Shown in pieces: positions 1-8,052 of a stretch of 47,960 nt of DNA (positions within the stretch are counted from its first letter, which is position 1; each line of letters begins with the position of its first letter). A program made the position numbers and the translations under genes. The notes beneath the pieces are model-generated. The model was not told the origin of the DNA, searched no databases, and saw only the letters and a program-made list of their open reading frames with translations. The DNA is from Methanosarcinales archaeon (lineage in GTDB: Archaea; Halobacteriota; Methanosarcinia; Methanosarcinales; Methanogasteraceae), in assembly GCA_030672605.1 (NCBI GenBank), contig DAOVGE010000017.1, forward strand, positions 1-47,960. The letters are read 5' to 3'.

Positions 1-7
1 AATGGAC

Positions 8-65
8 GAATGGCACGAATTTATTCAGGTTTAGCATTCGTGAAATTCGTTTATTCGTGCCATTC
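8..65. repeat. ATTCGT-type palindrome, copy 1
   Basis: The arms GAATGGCACGAAT (8-20) and ATTCGTGCCATTC (53-65) are perfect inverted repeats of 13 bp. The loop also contains ATTCGT units. Related palindromes occur near 2.8, 29.0-29.2 and 37.2 kb. It lies just beyond the 3' end of the atwA-like gene. No protein-coding content is supported between 1 and 190. Confidence 0.75.
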
Positions 66-190
66 GTGATCTCCACGTCCCCAACACATCGCGGACATAA
101 TTTATCTACGAGATGTTTCAACGCGAATTACCAAAGAGCCACTTTTTCGTTTCGGAAGTGTTTGGCTCTCTGGCATCCGGAAACGCACAG

Positions 191-1903
191 TCACTGCAGA
201 TACAGGGCACCCGACCGCTTGATCAGTTCATCGCAGACAACGTCCGGTTTTCCATCCATTATGTACTCGCCATCATCAATCAGAATTGCGCGGTGCGAGA
301 CCTCCTTCACAAAATCGAGATGATGACTGATCAGAAGAATCGTCGTCCCGAACTGCTCATTGATCCGCTTCAGCGAGTTTGTGACATCGCGCAGCGTGAT
401 TGGATCCAGATCGCCGAACGGCTCATCAAGGAGCAGGATCTCCGGATGGGGTGCAAGCGTGATTGCGAGCATCGCCCGCACCTTTTCGCCGCCTGACAAC
501 TCCTGTGGGTACTTGTCCAGCACATCCATCGAGAGATCGAGAGTGCCGAAGACCGTTTCAGCGTACTTCACGGTTTCAGTGTGCGGAAAACGCGGGAACA
601 GCTCGCCGAAGATATCCGGAGAGTATCCGAGCGCTTCAAGTTTCTCCTTTGCATCGGTTCCCGGCATATCCACGAGCTGATATATCATATCCAGCACGTT
701 CTCTGTTATGCCAAGCTTTTCCGCCCGTTCCTGTGCATCATGCACCACATGCTGCCCTTTCACCCCGAGTTTGAATGCGAGTTGGTCAAGGATTACCTCG
801 TGAGGGCTCAATGCAAACTCCTGGAACATGATCCCGATTTTACTTCTGATCTCCATCCGCTTCTTGTGGTACGCGTTCATGAGCACCCATTCGCCTTCAT
901 GCCGGTAAAGCACCTCCCCCTTCTTTGGAAACAGGAAACCAGACAACATCTTCCAGAGAACCGTCTTCCCTGCGCCGCTCGGACCCACAATCGATGTGAT
1001 CTCCCCTTCGTTTATCGCGAAGTTGAGCGAGTTAAAACTCAGCGTCTCTCCTCCGACTGATATGAGATAAAACCTGTGTGAAACATCCTTCAATTGTATG
1101 ATCGGCTCCCTTTTGTCGGGGCTTCTTTTTGGTAAAGGTACCTGCTCAGGCATATTTTTCAGAAATTCTCCGAGTACGTACTTGGGATCGCCTTCATCAA
1201 TCACCTTGCCGTCCTCAAGCCATATCAACCGATCTACAAGATATCTGTGAACGTCGGGAAGGTGCGATGCGCAGAGCATGGTCAGCCCGGTTTCCCGGTT
1301 CACGTTCTTCAGCGTGTCGAGAACCTCCTGCTTGGTCTTGGGGCACGCCATCGTCGCTGGTTCGTCGAGCAGGAGTATCTTTGGCTTCATTGCAAGCTGC
1401 CTCGCTATGATTACCCGCTGTTTCTCGCCTCCACTCAGGACGTAATCCACATGCCACGCTTTGTCCTCCATCCCGACCATCCTGACATATCGCATCGCCT
1501 CTTCTTCCAGCGAGTCATAATCAGGCAGGTCTTTCGGAGGAATTCCTTCGTAGCCGATTCTGAGCGAATATATCTTCCTGAGAACATCGTTCACCACATA
1601 ATCCGACCATAACGCAAACGACCGCTGGAGATGTATCGCCGTATTCTTTTTGAGTTCTAAAAAAGTCTCTTTACTGGAGTCTGGTGTGACCTCGAGCCCA
1701 TCCAGTATCAGTTCCCCCTCATTGAACGTCTCAAACCCGCGGATGATATTCAAAAGCGTGCTCTTTCCGCCGCCACTGCGCCCTATCAGACCAACGATCT
1801 CCCCCGCATCAACGTTGAGACTGATTCCATCAAGCGCTCTCTTCGTCTCTGATCCAATACTGTAATCCTTTACGAGATTCTTAATTTCCAACATTCTTGT
1901 CAT
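191..1903 (-). CDS. atwA: Methyl-coenzyme M reductase activation ATPase, component A2 (twin ABC ATPase)
   Basis: AtwA is a soluble protein with two ABC ATPase domains that takes part in the ATP-dependent reductive activation of the nickel cofactor of methyl-CoM reductase in methanogens and ANME archaea. Numbering from an upstream ATG at 1912, the first domain has Walker A GRSGGGKST at 44-52, signature LSGGEKQ at 159-165 and Walker B ILLLDEP at 179-185. The second has GPSGAGKT at 310-317, LSGGEKV at 472-478 and ILLLDEPFG at 492-500. There are no membrane segments. The length, about 570 residues, is normal for the family. Three in-frame ATGs lie at 1912, 1903 and 1894. A GGAGG at 1915-1919 is only 2 bases from the first and 11 from the second, so I take 1903. 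A TATA-like stretch lies near 1938-1946. The gene stands alone, with no mcr genes in view. Confidence 0.9.
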   Translation of the reverse strand: MTRMLEIKNLVKDYSIGSETKRALDGISLNVDAGEIVGLIGRSGGGKSTLLNIIRGFETFNEGELILDGLEVTPDSSKETFLELKKNTAIHLQRSFALWSDYVVNDVLRKIYSLRIGYEGIPPKDLPDYDSLEEEAMRYVRMVGMEDKAWHVDYVLSGGEKQRVIIARQLAMKPKILLLDEPATMACPKTKQEVLDTLKNVNRETGLTMLCASHLPDVHRYLVDRLIWLEDGKVIDEGDPKYVLGEFLKNMPEQVPLPKRSPDKREPIIQLKDVSHRFYLISVGGETLSFNSLNFAINEGEITSIVGPSGAGKTVLWKMLSGFLFPKKGEVLYRHEGEWVLMNAYHKKRMEIRSKIGIMFQEFALSPHEVILDQLAFKLGVKGQHVVHDAQERAEKLGITENVLDMIYQLVDMPGTDAKEKLEALGYSPDIFGELFPRFPHTETVKYAETVFGTLDLSMDVLDKYPQELSGGEKVRAMLAITLAPHPEILLLDEPFGDLDPITLRDVTNSLKRINEQFGTTILLISHHLDFVKEVSHRAILIDDGEYIMDGKPDVVCDELIKRSGALYLQ

Positions 1904-2093
1904 GTGTGTCATAGCCTCCGGATGTGTGATGTGCGGAATATATGTGGTAAACCATTACGTTGGCAGGACGTGTATTTAACGTTTGGATTGTGTTTGGAGT
2001 GTGTCAGGATTGTGGCTGCCTGATTCGGATGTGGATCTGTGGGATTGCAGTCTTAGGTCAGATTAATAGTCATTCGGACAAACCACCCAACCA

Positions 2094-2750
2094 ATGCTCA
2101 CAATCACAGTTGTCACCAGAGGTAAGTATGGGGAGCGTGCGATTCTGACGATTGAGGAGAAGACTGACTTTGTGGTTACCCGGATCTCTGTTCCGGAAGC
2201 TCTGCCGGAGTTTATCGAAGATACAAAACCATACACAAAGAATACAAGCATCTCCTCCGGCGCCCCGCCCGATCTTGTGATCATATTCGCGCTTCACCCC
2301 GACCTTACGCCCGCATTCGCAGCCTGCGCGGCAGAATCGGGCGCGGGTGCGGTAATCGTATCCGGAAGCGACACAGCCGAACTGCGAAAGATCGCTGAGC
2401 GGTACCGGATGCACATCCACGCAGACGAGATATGCTGCTCGCTTCTGCCATGCGGGGATCGGGTAATCGATGAATTCGCAAGCGTTCTCGGAAGACCTCG
2501 ATTCAGGGTGGTGGTTACGGATGGGGTCATCCGGGATGTGCGCGTCATCAGAGGATCGCCGTGCGGCGCAAGCTGGTGGGCAGCCTCACAACTGATCGGA
2601 ACTCCGGTTGCGGATGCACCGGGAAGAGCCGGGCTCCTCGTGCAGCAATACCCGTGTCGCGCCGTGCGCGGTACGCGTGGCGGGATTCACAGGTCAGCAG
2701 AACTTCACAAAAAGGCAATCGAGGAGGCACTGGCAGATGTGGCTCTTTGA
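2094..2750 (+). CDS. DUF166 family protein
   Basis: This 218-residue protein resembles the archaeal DUF166 family, which is largely restricted to methanogens and relatives and is sometimes loosely annotated as thymidylate synthase-like. The function is not established. Visible traits are an N-terminal alpha/beta region, a segment ICCSLLPC, and conserved-looking cysteines in GSPCGASWW and QQYPCRAVRG, which suggest metal or Fe-S binding (inference). There is no signal peptide. The ATG at 2094 has no clear Shine-Dalgarno sequence; a weak TTAATAG-like box lies about 30 bases upstream, so a leaderless transcript is possible. It is divergent from atwA across about 190 bp. Confidence 0.65.
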   Translation: MLTITVVTRGKYGERAILTIEEKTDFVVTRISVPEALPEFIEDTKPYTKNTSISSGAPPDLVIIFALHPDLTPAFAACAAESGAGAVIVSGSDTAELRKIAERYRMHIHADEICCSLLPCGDRVIDEFASVLGRPRFRVVVTDGVIRDVRVIRGSPCGASWWAASQLIGTPVADAPGRAGLLVQQYPCRAVRGTRGGIHRSAELHKKAIEEALADVAL

Positions 2751-2814
2751 CAATTCGCGTATGCCAGGCATCTCGTAGATGAATCTTGCCTGTGTAGTAT
2801 TAAGTGCGTAGGGA

Positions 2815-2900
2815 TCACGAATTTCACGAATAAACGAATTTCACGAATGCTAAACCGTAATAAATTCGTGTCATTCGTCCATTCGTTAAATTCGCGATAA
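2815..2900. repeat. ATTCGT-type palindrome, copy 2
   Basis: The left arm is built from CACGAAT units and the right arm from ATTCGT units, spaced about 9 bp apart. The element occupies most of the gap between the DUF166 gene and comE (2751-3108). The rest of that gap holds no open frame I can support. Confidence 0.7.
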
Positions 2901-3108
2901 AAACTGTTGGAAATAGACCAAATTCTTAATAAACTCCTCGAAACCAGAGTAGAGCGAGTTTTGGTAAATAACCGATGTGACTGGTCGTTTGAACACCTTC
3001 ACGCGAGATATCAGAGAGCCGCAGATGTGGGGGCATGATGTGTCTGATATGTCTGATGTGTCGAATAGGTCAGCAGCAGAACAAGTGCTCTCAGAAATCC
3101 AGAAGCGA

Positions 3109-3654
3109 TCACGCACCTGCGATCTCCCGCATAAACCGACTCTTGATCTCCGCGGGCATTAGGTCGATGATCGGCACATTCGCGTTCCCCACAGCCACTC
3201 TAACGACAATCACGCCGGATTCGTGCACGCCGGATCGCAGCGCATCCATTGTTGAGATCGTTCGCACGCTGTGCACACCTGCCCCGGACGCAATCGCTGC
3301 CAGATCAGTCTCCTGCGCTGTTGCGGTCGATTGGCATCCGGTCGATCCATAACACTGATTATCCAATACGATCAGCAGATAGTTTTCGGGCGCATGGTTT
3401 GCGATTGTTGCAAGAGAGCCCAGGTTCATCAGAAGCGAGCCGTCACCATCGAGAACCACGACCTTGCGCGGCTGCGCCAGCGCCAATCCAAGCCCGATCG
3501 ACGATGCGAGCCCCATTGAGCCAAGCATGTAAAAATGCGTCCTTTTGTCGTCTGATGCGTACAGTTCCCTACTTGGATACCCGATATTGCAGATCACAAG
3601 CTCATCAGTCAGTTCTGCAGCGATTGCCTCAATTGCCGATACGCGCGTAATCAC
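3109..3654 (-). CDS. comE: Sulfopyruvate decarboxylase subunit beta (ComE)
   Basis: ComE is the thiamine-diphosphate-binding C-terminal half of the ComDE enzyme, which converts sulfopyruvate to sulfoacetaldehyde in coenzyme M biosynthesis. The 181 residues carry the ThDP motif region GDGSLLMNLG and the context LDNQCYGSTGCQ expected for ComE and phosphonopyruvate decarboxylase beta halves. The protein is of normal length for a separate beta subunit. The alpha partner comD is not next to it, whereas comD and comE are often adjacent or fused. Phosphonopyruvate decarboxylase is the main alternative, but the methanogen-type neighbours favour ComE. The start at 3654 lies about 29 bases from the centre of a shared TATA box, which suggests a leaderless transcript. 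Confidence 0.82.
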   Translation of the reverse strand: MITRVSAIEAIAAELTDELVICNIGYPSRELYASDDKRTHFYMLGSMGLASSIGLGLALAQPRKVVVLDGDGSLLMNLGSLATIANHAPENYLLIVLDNQCYGSTGCQSTATAQETDLAAIASGAGVHSVRTISTMDALRSGVHESGVIVVRVAVGNANVPIIDLMPAEIKSRFMREIAGA

Positions 3655-3676
3655 AGTGATGTAATCGAGCCCATGG

Positions 3677-3688
3677 TATATATTTATA
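3677..3688. promoter_or_regulatory. Shared, near-symmetric TATA box for comE and the DUF1464 gene
   Basis: The 59-bp gap between the two divergent starts (3654 minus, 3714 plus) contains one strong TATATATTTATA box. Its centre (about 3683) is roughly 30 bases from each start codon, as expected for leaderless archaeal transcripts in both directions. A BRE-like element was not resolved. Confidence 0.55.
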
Positions 3689-3713
3689 CATCCGAAGCCA
3701 CTATCACATCCTT

Positions 3714-4754
3714 ATGTCATGCGTTGTTGGAATTGATCCCGGCACAAAGAGCTTCGATCTCCTCGGGCTGGACTGCGATTGTGACGAGATCGTCCTTGAC
3801 GTAGCGATACCCACGAAACAAATCGCAGCAGACCCTGAATCGGTGACCGATGAGCTGGAGCGGCTTGACCCGGATCTCATAGTCGGACCCTCCGGGTACG
3901 GGATACCTGTCAAGAAAATCTCAGATATAACGCCCATGGACATTTTTCTGATGTCGCTTGTCTCAGAGGGTGATAAAAAATCGATACTCGGAATGCGCGG
4001 GTTAATCGAGACGCTCAAGAAACACAATCTTCCAGTCTATTTCATCCCGGGGGTCATACACCTTCCAACGGTTCCATCCTATCGAAAGATCAACAGAATT
4101 GACATGGGCACCCCTGACAAGCTCTGCTCATGTGCGCTCGCAGTTCGGGATCAGGCAACAAGGCGCAACATCGATTATGACCAGACGTCGCTTGTATTGC
4201 TGGAGATTGGTTTTGCGCACACCGCTGCAATCGCTGTTGATTCGGGGCGGGTTGTGGACGGCATCGGCGGGAGCAGTGGTGGAATCGGCTTCCTCTCGAT
4301 GGGTGCGATGGACTCTGAACTCGCATACATGCTCCGCGGGTTTCCCAAAGAGTTTGTAACAAGCAGGGGTGCACGAACGCTTGCCGGAAGCAAGATTGCG
4401 CCGGAGGAACTTGTGCTGCACGATTATGCGTGGCGTGCATTCGCAGAGGGTGCAGTCAAGAATGTTTGCGCACTCATAGCAACACTCGCACCGGAAGAGG
4501 TGCTGCTCTCTGGCAGATTGTCAAAGATTCCTGAGATTAAGGCGGACTTGACCGAACGACTGGAGCTGATTGCGCCTGTTCGGTTGGTGAATGGGTTAAA
4601 CGGCGTAAGGATCGCAAAGGAATCGGCACAGGGCGCTGCGTTGATCGCAAGTGGGCTTGCACATGGGCGCTACGAGAGCCTCGTAGAGGCGATGAAGATC
4701 ACTGAAGCGCGTGGCACTGTCCTCGATTATGCGAATCTGGATACTCAGCAGTAG
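3714..4754 (+). CDS. DUF1464 family protein (ASKHA fold, predicted butyrate kinase-like)
   Basis: The 346-residue protein begins VVGIDPGTKSFDL, the phosphate-1 loop of acetate/sugar kinase/Hsp70-like folds. It has GGSSGGIGFLSMGAMDSELAY in the middle, and a second nucleotide-contact region LAPEEVLLSGRLSKIPEI near 260-280. This matches the archaeal DUF1464 family, annotated by homology as predicted butyrate kinase. No substrate is proven. It is cytoplasmic, with no membrane segment. The ATG at 3714 sits about 30 bases from the shared TATA box, favouring a leaderless message. A perfect 10-bp palindrome directly follows its stop codon. Confidence 0.75.
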   Translation: MSCVVGIDPGTKSFDLLGLDCDCDEIVLDVAIPTKQIAADPESVTDELERLDPDLIVGPSGYGIPVKKISDITPMDIFLMSLVSEGDKKSILGMRGLIETLKKHNLPVYFIPGVIHLPTVPSYRKINRIDMGTPDKLCSCALAVRDQATRRNIDYDQTSLVLLEIGFAHTAAIAVDSGRVVDGIGGSSGGIGFLSMGAMDSELAYMLRGFPKEFVTSRGARTLAGSKIAPEELVLHDYAWRAFAEGAVKNVCALIATLAPEEVLLSGRLSKIPEIKADLTERLELIAPVRLVNGLNGVRIAKESAQGAALIASGLAHGRYESLVEAMKITEARGTVLDYANLDTQQ

Positions 4755-4775
4755 CACGATTGTGGCACAATCGTG
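4755..4775. terminator. Perfect 10-bp inverted repeat directly after the DUF1464 stop
   Basis: CACGATTGTG and CACAATCGTG are separated by a single G, starting one base after the TAG stop. No T-run follows closely, so it may be an operator or a 3'-end structure rather than a standard terminator. Confidence 0.4.
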
Positions 4776-4905
4776 ACATTACAATAGCACACCATTCACA
4801 ATCCTCTATATATCAGTGTCACGCCAATCTATCTTTTACCACGAGTATTTTGGCAGTAGAAATCCGCTCGCGTGGGACTACACAATGGGGTAACAAAGGC
4901 GTGGG

Positions 4906-4928
4906 CGCAGCCCGGAAATCGGGCTGCG
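4906..4928 (+). promoter_or_regulatory. GC-rich leader hairpin upstream of the zinc-ribbon gene
   Basis: The arms CGCAGCCCG (4906-4914) and CGGGCTGCG (4920-4928) form a perfect 9-bp stem with a 5-base loop. It ends 12 bases before the strong AAAGGAG site (4941-4947) of the next gene. Its position suggests a structured 5' leader (inference). Confidence 0.5.
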
Positions 4929-4955
4929 TTGTCATAATTCAAAGGAGTAACGACT

Positions 4956-5090
4956 ATGGCAATTCTGAACAAATGTCCGAAATGCAACTCTGAACTGGAA
5001 CTGGTAGCAGATATGCAGATATGCTACCGATGCGATTACTGGACTCGGAAGGGGACGGCTCGACTTGATTTTGTGCTCTTCGACGCGTAG
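4956..5090 (+). CDS. 44-residue zinc-ribbon-like protein
   Basis: This short frame was found by reading. It begins with ATG at 4956, eight bases after a strong AAAGGAG ribosome-binding site, and ends at TAG 5088-5090. It encodes 44 residues with two CxxC pairs (C7-P-K-C10 and C23-Y-R-C26), the layout of a small zinc ribbon. The protein begins MAILNKCPKC. The family is unknown to me. Short archaeal zinc ribbons often bind nucleic acid or partner proteins, but nothing here fixes the role. The frame is flanked by a hairpin on each side (4906-4928 and 5121-5148), which makes an independent regulated unit likely. Confidence 0.65.
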   Translation: MAILNKCPKCNSELELVADMQICYRCDYWTRKGTARLDFVLFDA

Positions 5091-5120
5091 GCGAAAACTG
5101 TGCAGGGGATACGGGTTATG

Positions 5121-5148
5121 GGGGCGGTACAGAACGTGAGTTCTGCCC
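5121..5148 (+). terminator. Hairpin with GUGA tetraloop between the zinc-ribbon gene and rnz
   Basis: CAGAAC (5130-5135), loop GTGA, and GTTCTG (5140-5145) form a perfect stem with a GNRA-type loop. GGG/CCC can extend it outside a small bulge. It may end the small-gene transcript or be a processed RNA structure. Confidence 0.4.
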
Positions 5149-5185
5149 TAACAACTAAATACGGGAAGCATGAAATACGGCATGC

Positions 5186-6100
5186 ATGCTCCGCATAATC
5201 TTTCTGGGAACTGGTGGCTCGCTACCGACGCCGCATAGGAACCCATCTGCCGTTCTGATCAACCGCGAAGGCGAACTCTTACTCTTCGATTGTGGCGAAG
5301 GGACACAACGGCAAATGATGCGTGCGAAGACCGGGATGATGAAGCTATCGTCGATCTTTATCACACATCTGCATGCCGACCACATCCTCGGCATACCTGG
5401 ACTGATCCAGACCATGTCCTTCCACGGACGGGAGGCGCCGCTCTTCATATATGTGCCGGAGAGGTCAGAGGAGCAGATCGCATACCTGACACGAATCGGA
5501 TACACCAGACCCGGGTTCGAGGTGCGGATTACGGAGCTCTCGCCCGGCGATGTGGTCGAGCGGGGCGAGTATGAGGTCATAGCCATCAGAACCGAGCACA
5601 ATATACCGTCGATTGGATATGCGCTCTCTGAAAATCAGCGAATAGGCAGGTTCAACCGCGAGCGAGCAGTCGAACTGGGGGTTCCACCGGGACCGCTATT
5701 CTCCAGATTGCAGCATGGCGAGAGCATTGCCGTGGACGGGGGGATGGTGCATCCTGATGATGTGCTTGGCAGTCCCAGACCCGGGCGGTGCGTCGTCTAT
5801 ACCGGGGACACCAGACCAACCGATGAGGTGCTTGAGGCGAGCCGTGGCGCAGATCTGCTGATCCATGACAGTAGCCTTACGCACGATCTCATTGATTGGG
5901 CGCATGAGACGATGCATTCCACAGCAAGAGAGGCGGCACTCCTTGCAAAGGAGGCAGATGTGCGGGAACTGGTACTGACTCACATCAGTTCCAGATATGC
6001 GGATCCGACACCGATTTTAGAGGATGCCGAGAAGGTCTTTGACCGGGTGCGGGTTGCAAGGGATCTTCTGGAGATTGAGATTCCGTACCGTGACTCGTGA
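5186..6100 (+). CDS. rnz: Ribonuclease Z (tRNA 3' processing endonuclease)
   Basis: RNase Z cleaves the 3' trailer from pre-tRNA so that CCA can be added. This fits the tRNA-Asp in this window, which has no encoded CCA. The 304-residue protein shows the metallo-beta-lactamase signature HLHADH at 61-66, an early FLGTGGSLPTPHRNPSAV region, GDTRPTDE (metal-binding Asp) and a late conserved THISSRY. The length fits the short RNase Z form. A second ATG at 5182 is out of frame; 5186 gives the typical MLRIIFLGTG beginning. It is cytoplasmic. Confidence 0.93.
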   Translation: MLRIIFLGTGGSLPTPHRNPSAVLINREGELLLFDCGEGTQRQMMRAKTGMMKLSSIFITHLHADHILGIPGLIQTMSFHGREAPLFIYVPERSEEQIAYLTRIGYTRPGFEVRITELSPGDVVERGEYEVIAIRTEHNIPSIGYALSENQRIGRFNRERAVELGVPPGPLFSRLQHGESIAVDGGMVHPDDVLGSPRPGRCVVYTGDTRPTDEVLEASRGADLLIHDSSLTHDLIDWAHETMHSTAREAALLAKEADVRELVLTHISSRYADPTPILEDAEKVFDRVRVARDLLEIEIPYRDS

Positions 6101-6488
6101 ATCTTAATCATCTGTGTGTTATCGGCAGGATCTCCTGTAAAAAGGGATTAAATCACGGAATGATTTTGCTTACCTGGTAATCTGCGTTACAACCATCTCG
6201 CCGATGAATGAAGTAAATAAGAAGTCCCCCTGCCACGACCGAGTGCTTTAAGCTGGTTGTGACTATCTATTCAAAAATGCCGGGACGACGCCGACGCGCG
6301 CAACTCACCATCTGATCACGATCACGTCATGCCATGCCGTGCGCAGCGCCTCTTGAGGAGACTGGCGAAGTGATTAAGAGGATGGAAGCGATAGGGAGCA
6401 TGCGCCGGAAAAGGGCACCCCGGGATTGATCAGCGTGAGGCAGCACCATATACAATAAGAATCACGCACACAATACGATGGTGAAATC
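6101..6488. other. Intergenic region with short coding remnants only
   Basis: No full gene is supported in these 388 bases. A 31-codon frame starting at an ATG near 6333 and ending with the TGA near 6427 reads like the end of a basic protein (it contains KRMEAIGSMRRKRAPRD). A 12-codon frame beginning MPGRRRRAQ starts near 6279. Neither has a clear ribosome-binding site. They may be remnants. Confidence 0.3.
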
Positions 6489-7304
6489 ATGAAAACCGAA
6501 GAAGATATGGATCAGGAAAAACGCTTGAACGAGCGTATGAGTAAAGTAAAGCATAAAATAATGGTTATGAGCGGGAAAGGTGGCGTTGGAAAGACCACGG
6601 TGTCTGTTAACCTCGCGCTAACCCTTGCAGCAAAGGGGTACGAGGTTGGGATCCTGGACGCAGACATTCACGGACCGAACGTCCCTAAAATGCTCGGAAT
6701 CGAGGATGTGCGCCCCGATGTTTCTGAGGACGGCATCGCGCCGGTCCTGGTGCCTCCGCGGGTGAAGGTTATGTCGCTTGCATTCCTGCTTGCCAGCAAA
6801 GACACGCCAGTGGTGTGGAGGGGTCCACTCAAGATGGGTGCGATCAAGCAGTTCCTCTCGGATGTCTTCTGGGGCGACCTGGATTGTCTCATAATCGACC
6901 TCCCACCCGGAACCGGCGACGAGCCGCTGAGCGTTGCTCAGTTGATCCCAAATCTCGATGGGGCGATTGTTGTCACCACACCACAGGATGTTGCGCTCCT
7001 GGATTCGAGGAAGTCGGTCACCTTCGCAAAAGAGCTTGGCATGCCGGTTATCGGGATCGTGGAGAACATGAGCGGGTTCAAGTGCCCGAAATGCGGCGAG
7101 ACAATCGATTTATTCAAGATCGGCGGTGGAGAGCATGCCGCCTCCGACATGAATGTTCCGTTCTTGGGCAGAATCCCAATCGAAGTCACGATCGTTGAAT
7201 CTGGCGACAGCGGAATTCCCTTCGTTCTGGAGCATGACTCCGAGGCTGCCAGTGCCTTTGAGGCGATCGTTGATGCGATCGAGCAATTCGTGAAAGGTGA
7301 TTGA
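6489..7304 (+). CDS. Mrp/NBP35 family iron-sulfur cluster carrier ATPase
   Basis: Mrp/ApbC/NBP35 proteins hold a labile Fe-S cluster at a dimer interface and pass it to target apoproteins in an ATP-dependent way. The 271 residues have the deviant Walker A GKGGVGKTT at 29-37, switch-like DADIHGPN, the conserved LPPGTGDEPL, and the C199-x-x-C202 cluster ligands in FKCPKCGE. A GGTGA site lies 5 bases before the ATG. It is first in an operon with a NifX-like gene and two tiny Cys-rich frames, suggesting a cluster-assembly unit. Confidence 0.92.
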   Translation: MKTEEDMDQEKRLNERMSKVKHKIMVMSGKGGVGKTTVSVNLALTLAAKGYEVGILDADIHGPNVPKMLGIEDVRPDVSEDGIAPVLVPPRVKVMSLAFLLASKDTPVVWRGPLKMGAIKQFLSDVFWGDLDCLIIDLPPGTGDEPLSVAQLIPNLDGAIVVTTPQDVALLDSRKSVTFAKELGMPVIGIVENMSGFKCPKCGETIDLFKIGGGEHAASDMNVPFLGRIPIEVTIVESGDSGIPFVLEHDSEAASAFEAIVDAIEQFVKGD

Positions 7305-7306
7305 TC

Positions 7307-7645
7307 GTGAAGATATGTGTAACCGCGGCAGGACCTGATATAGATGCAGCAATCGATCCAAAATTCGGGAGATGCCCGTATTTCGTGATCGTGGACTCGG
7401 AGACGATGGAATACGAGGCGGTGCAGAATTCGAGCATGGATGCATCGAGCGGCGCAGGGATTCAGGCGGCACAGACCGTCTCCGGCAAGGGCGCAGGCGT
7501 TGTCATAACCGGGCATCTGGGACCGAACGCTGTTCAGACGCTCACCGCCGCAGGGATTAAGATGATGACCGGTGCAAGCGGCACGGTCCGCGATGCTGCC
7601 CAACAGTACATGAACGGCGAGCTTTCGGAAGCAGGTATGGCGTAA
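7307..7645 (+). CDS. NifX/NifB-associated (dinitrogenase FeMo-cofactor biosynthesis domain) protein
   Basis: The protein begins VKICVTAAGPDID and continues DPKFGRCPYFVIVD, then ends with a region containing TGHLGPNAVQTL, the hallmark of the small NifX/NafY/Mrp-associated domain that binds metal-sulfur cofactors in related proteins. No nitrogenase genes are visible, so a general role in Fe-S handling is likelier than nitrogen fixation. It begins just after the Mrp stop. I chose GTG 7307, preceded by GGTGAT; TTG 7301, overlapping the stop, is the alternative. It is co-transcribed with the Mrp gene. Confidence 0.85.
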   Translation: MKICVTAAGPDIDAAIDPKFGRCPYFVIVDSETMEYEAVQNSSMDASSGAGIQAAQTVSGKGAGVVITGHLGPNAVQTLTAAGIKMMTGASGTVRDAAQQYMNGELSEAGMA

Positions 7646-7670
7646 ACGTTCGGATGCCAGTGAACGGATC

Positions 7671-7742
7671 ATGAAATACCAGATCGCAATCGATAGGTGT
7701 GCCGGCTGCGGAGCGTATGTTGGTATGTGCAAGTGCAGATGA
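7671..7742 (+). CDS. 23-residue Cys-rich peptide or truncated ferredoxin start
   Basis: This short frame starts at ATG 7671 and ends at TGA 7740-7742, overlapping the ATG of the next gene as ATGA. It encodes CAGCG then CKC, which resembles the first half of a 4Fe-4S ferredoxin motif after an IDR lead. It may be a real micro-protein or a truncated ferredoxin. There is no strong ribosome-binding site. Confidence 0.35.
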   Translation: MKYQIAIDRCAGCGAYVGMCKCR

Positions 7743-7915
7743 ATCAAGCAGATGAAAGAGTACAGGGCATTGGAAGAGGCGGCGGACGGCAAGGTTTTGG
7801 TTTGGTTCGGACGTGCAGATGCCCAAACTGCGGATACACGAAGCCGCAACAGCCAGGCAAACCGTGCTTCAGTCAGGCGTGCCCGAGGTGCGGAACAGTG
7901 ATGGTCGGGGAATGA
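7739..7915 (+). CDS. Small rubredoxin-like/zinc-ribbon protein
   Basis: The 58 residues start at ATG 7739. After a Gly/Arg-rich start they carry CRCPNCGYTKPQ, PGKPCFSQACPRCG and VMVGE. The paired CxxC knuckles suggest a zinc or rubredoxin-type iron site. Such proteins are common beside Mrp/NifX genes in anaerobic archaea and bacteria. A longer frame opening at 7697 merely reads through the 23-residue peptide in another frame. Overlap with the preceding stop suggests translational coupling. Confidence 0.65.
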   Translation: MNQADERVQGIGRGGGRQGFGLVRTCRCPNCGYTKPQQPGKPCFSQACPRCGTVMVGE

Positions 7916-7988
7916 ATACTGCGCAGTAACTACTCAAGTATGTTGATTGGTCTACCGATTGCGATTCTATGCTTTCTGGCAAGAAAAA

Positions 7989-8052
7989 TAACCGCGGAGG
8001 GTAACAGAGGAACGCGGGAGAGCTGTAGCATCCTCCGCGCACTTTGCGGTTA
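7989..8052. repeat. CCGCGGAGG-type palindrome
   Basis: The ends TAACCGC (7989-7995) and GCGGTTA (8046-8052) are inverted repeats. The arms include GCGGAGG and CCTCCGC. It belongs to the same architectural class as elements at 36693-36751 and 36800-36868. No gene is supported elsewhere between 7916 and 8365. Confidence 0.6.

Noticed and set aside
581..1060. A 159-residue frame on the plus strand opposite atwA
   Set aside because: It is antisense to well-conserved twin ABC motifs and has no recognisable domain or ribosome-binding site.
7697..7738. Longer start of the rubredoxin-like protein
   Set aside because: The added residues are an out-of-frame reading of the 23-residue Cys peptide; ATG 7739 overlaps that stop as ATGA.
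6489..7915. Nitrogen-fixation gene cluster
   Set aside because: Only an Mrp protein and a NifX-like domain are present; no nifHDK or nifB is seen, and such pairs are common in non-fixing anaerobes.
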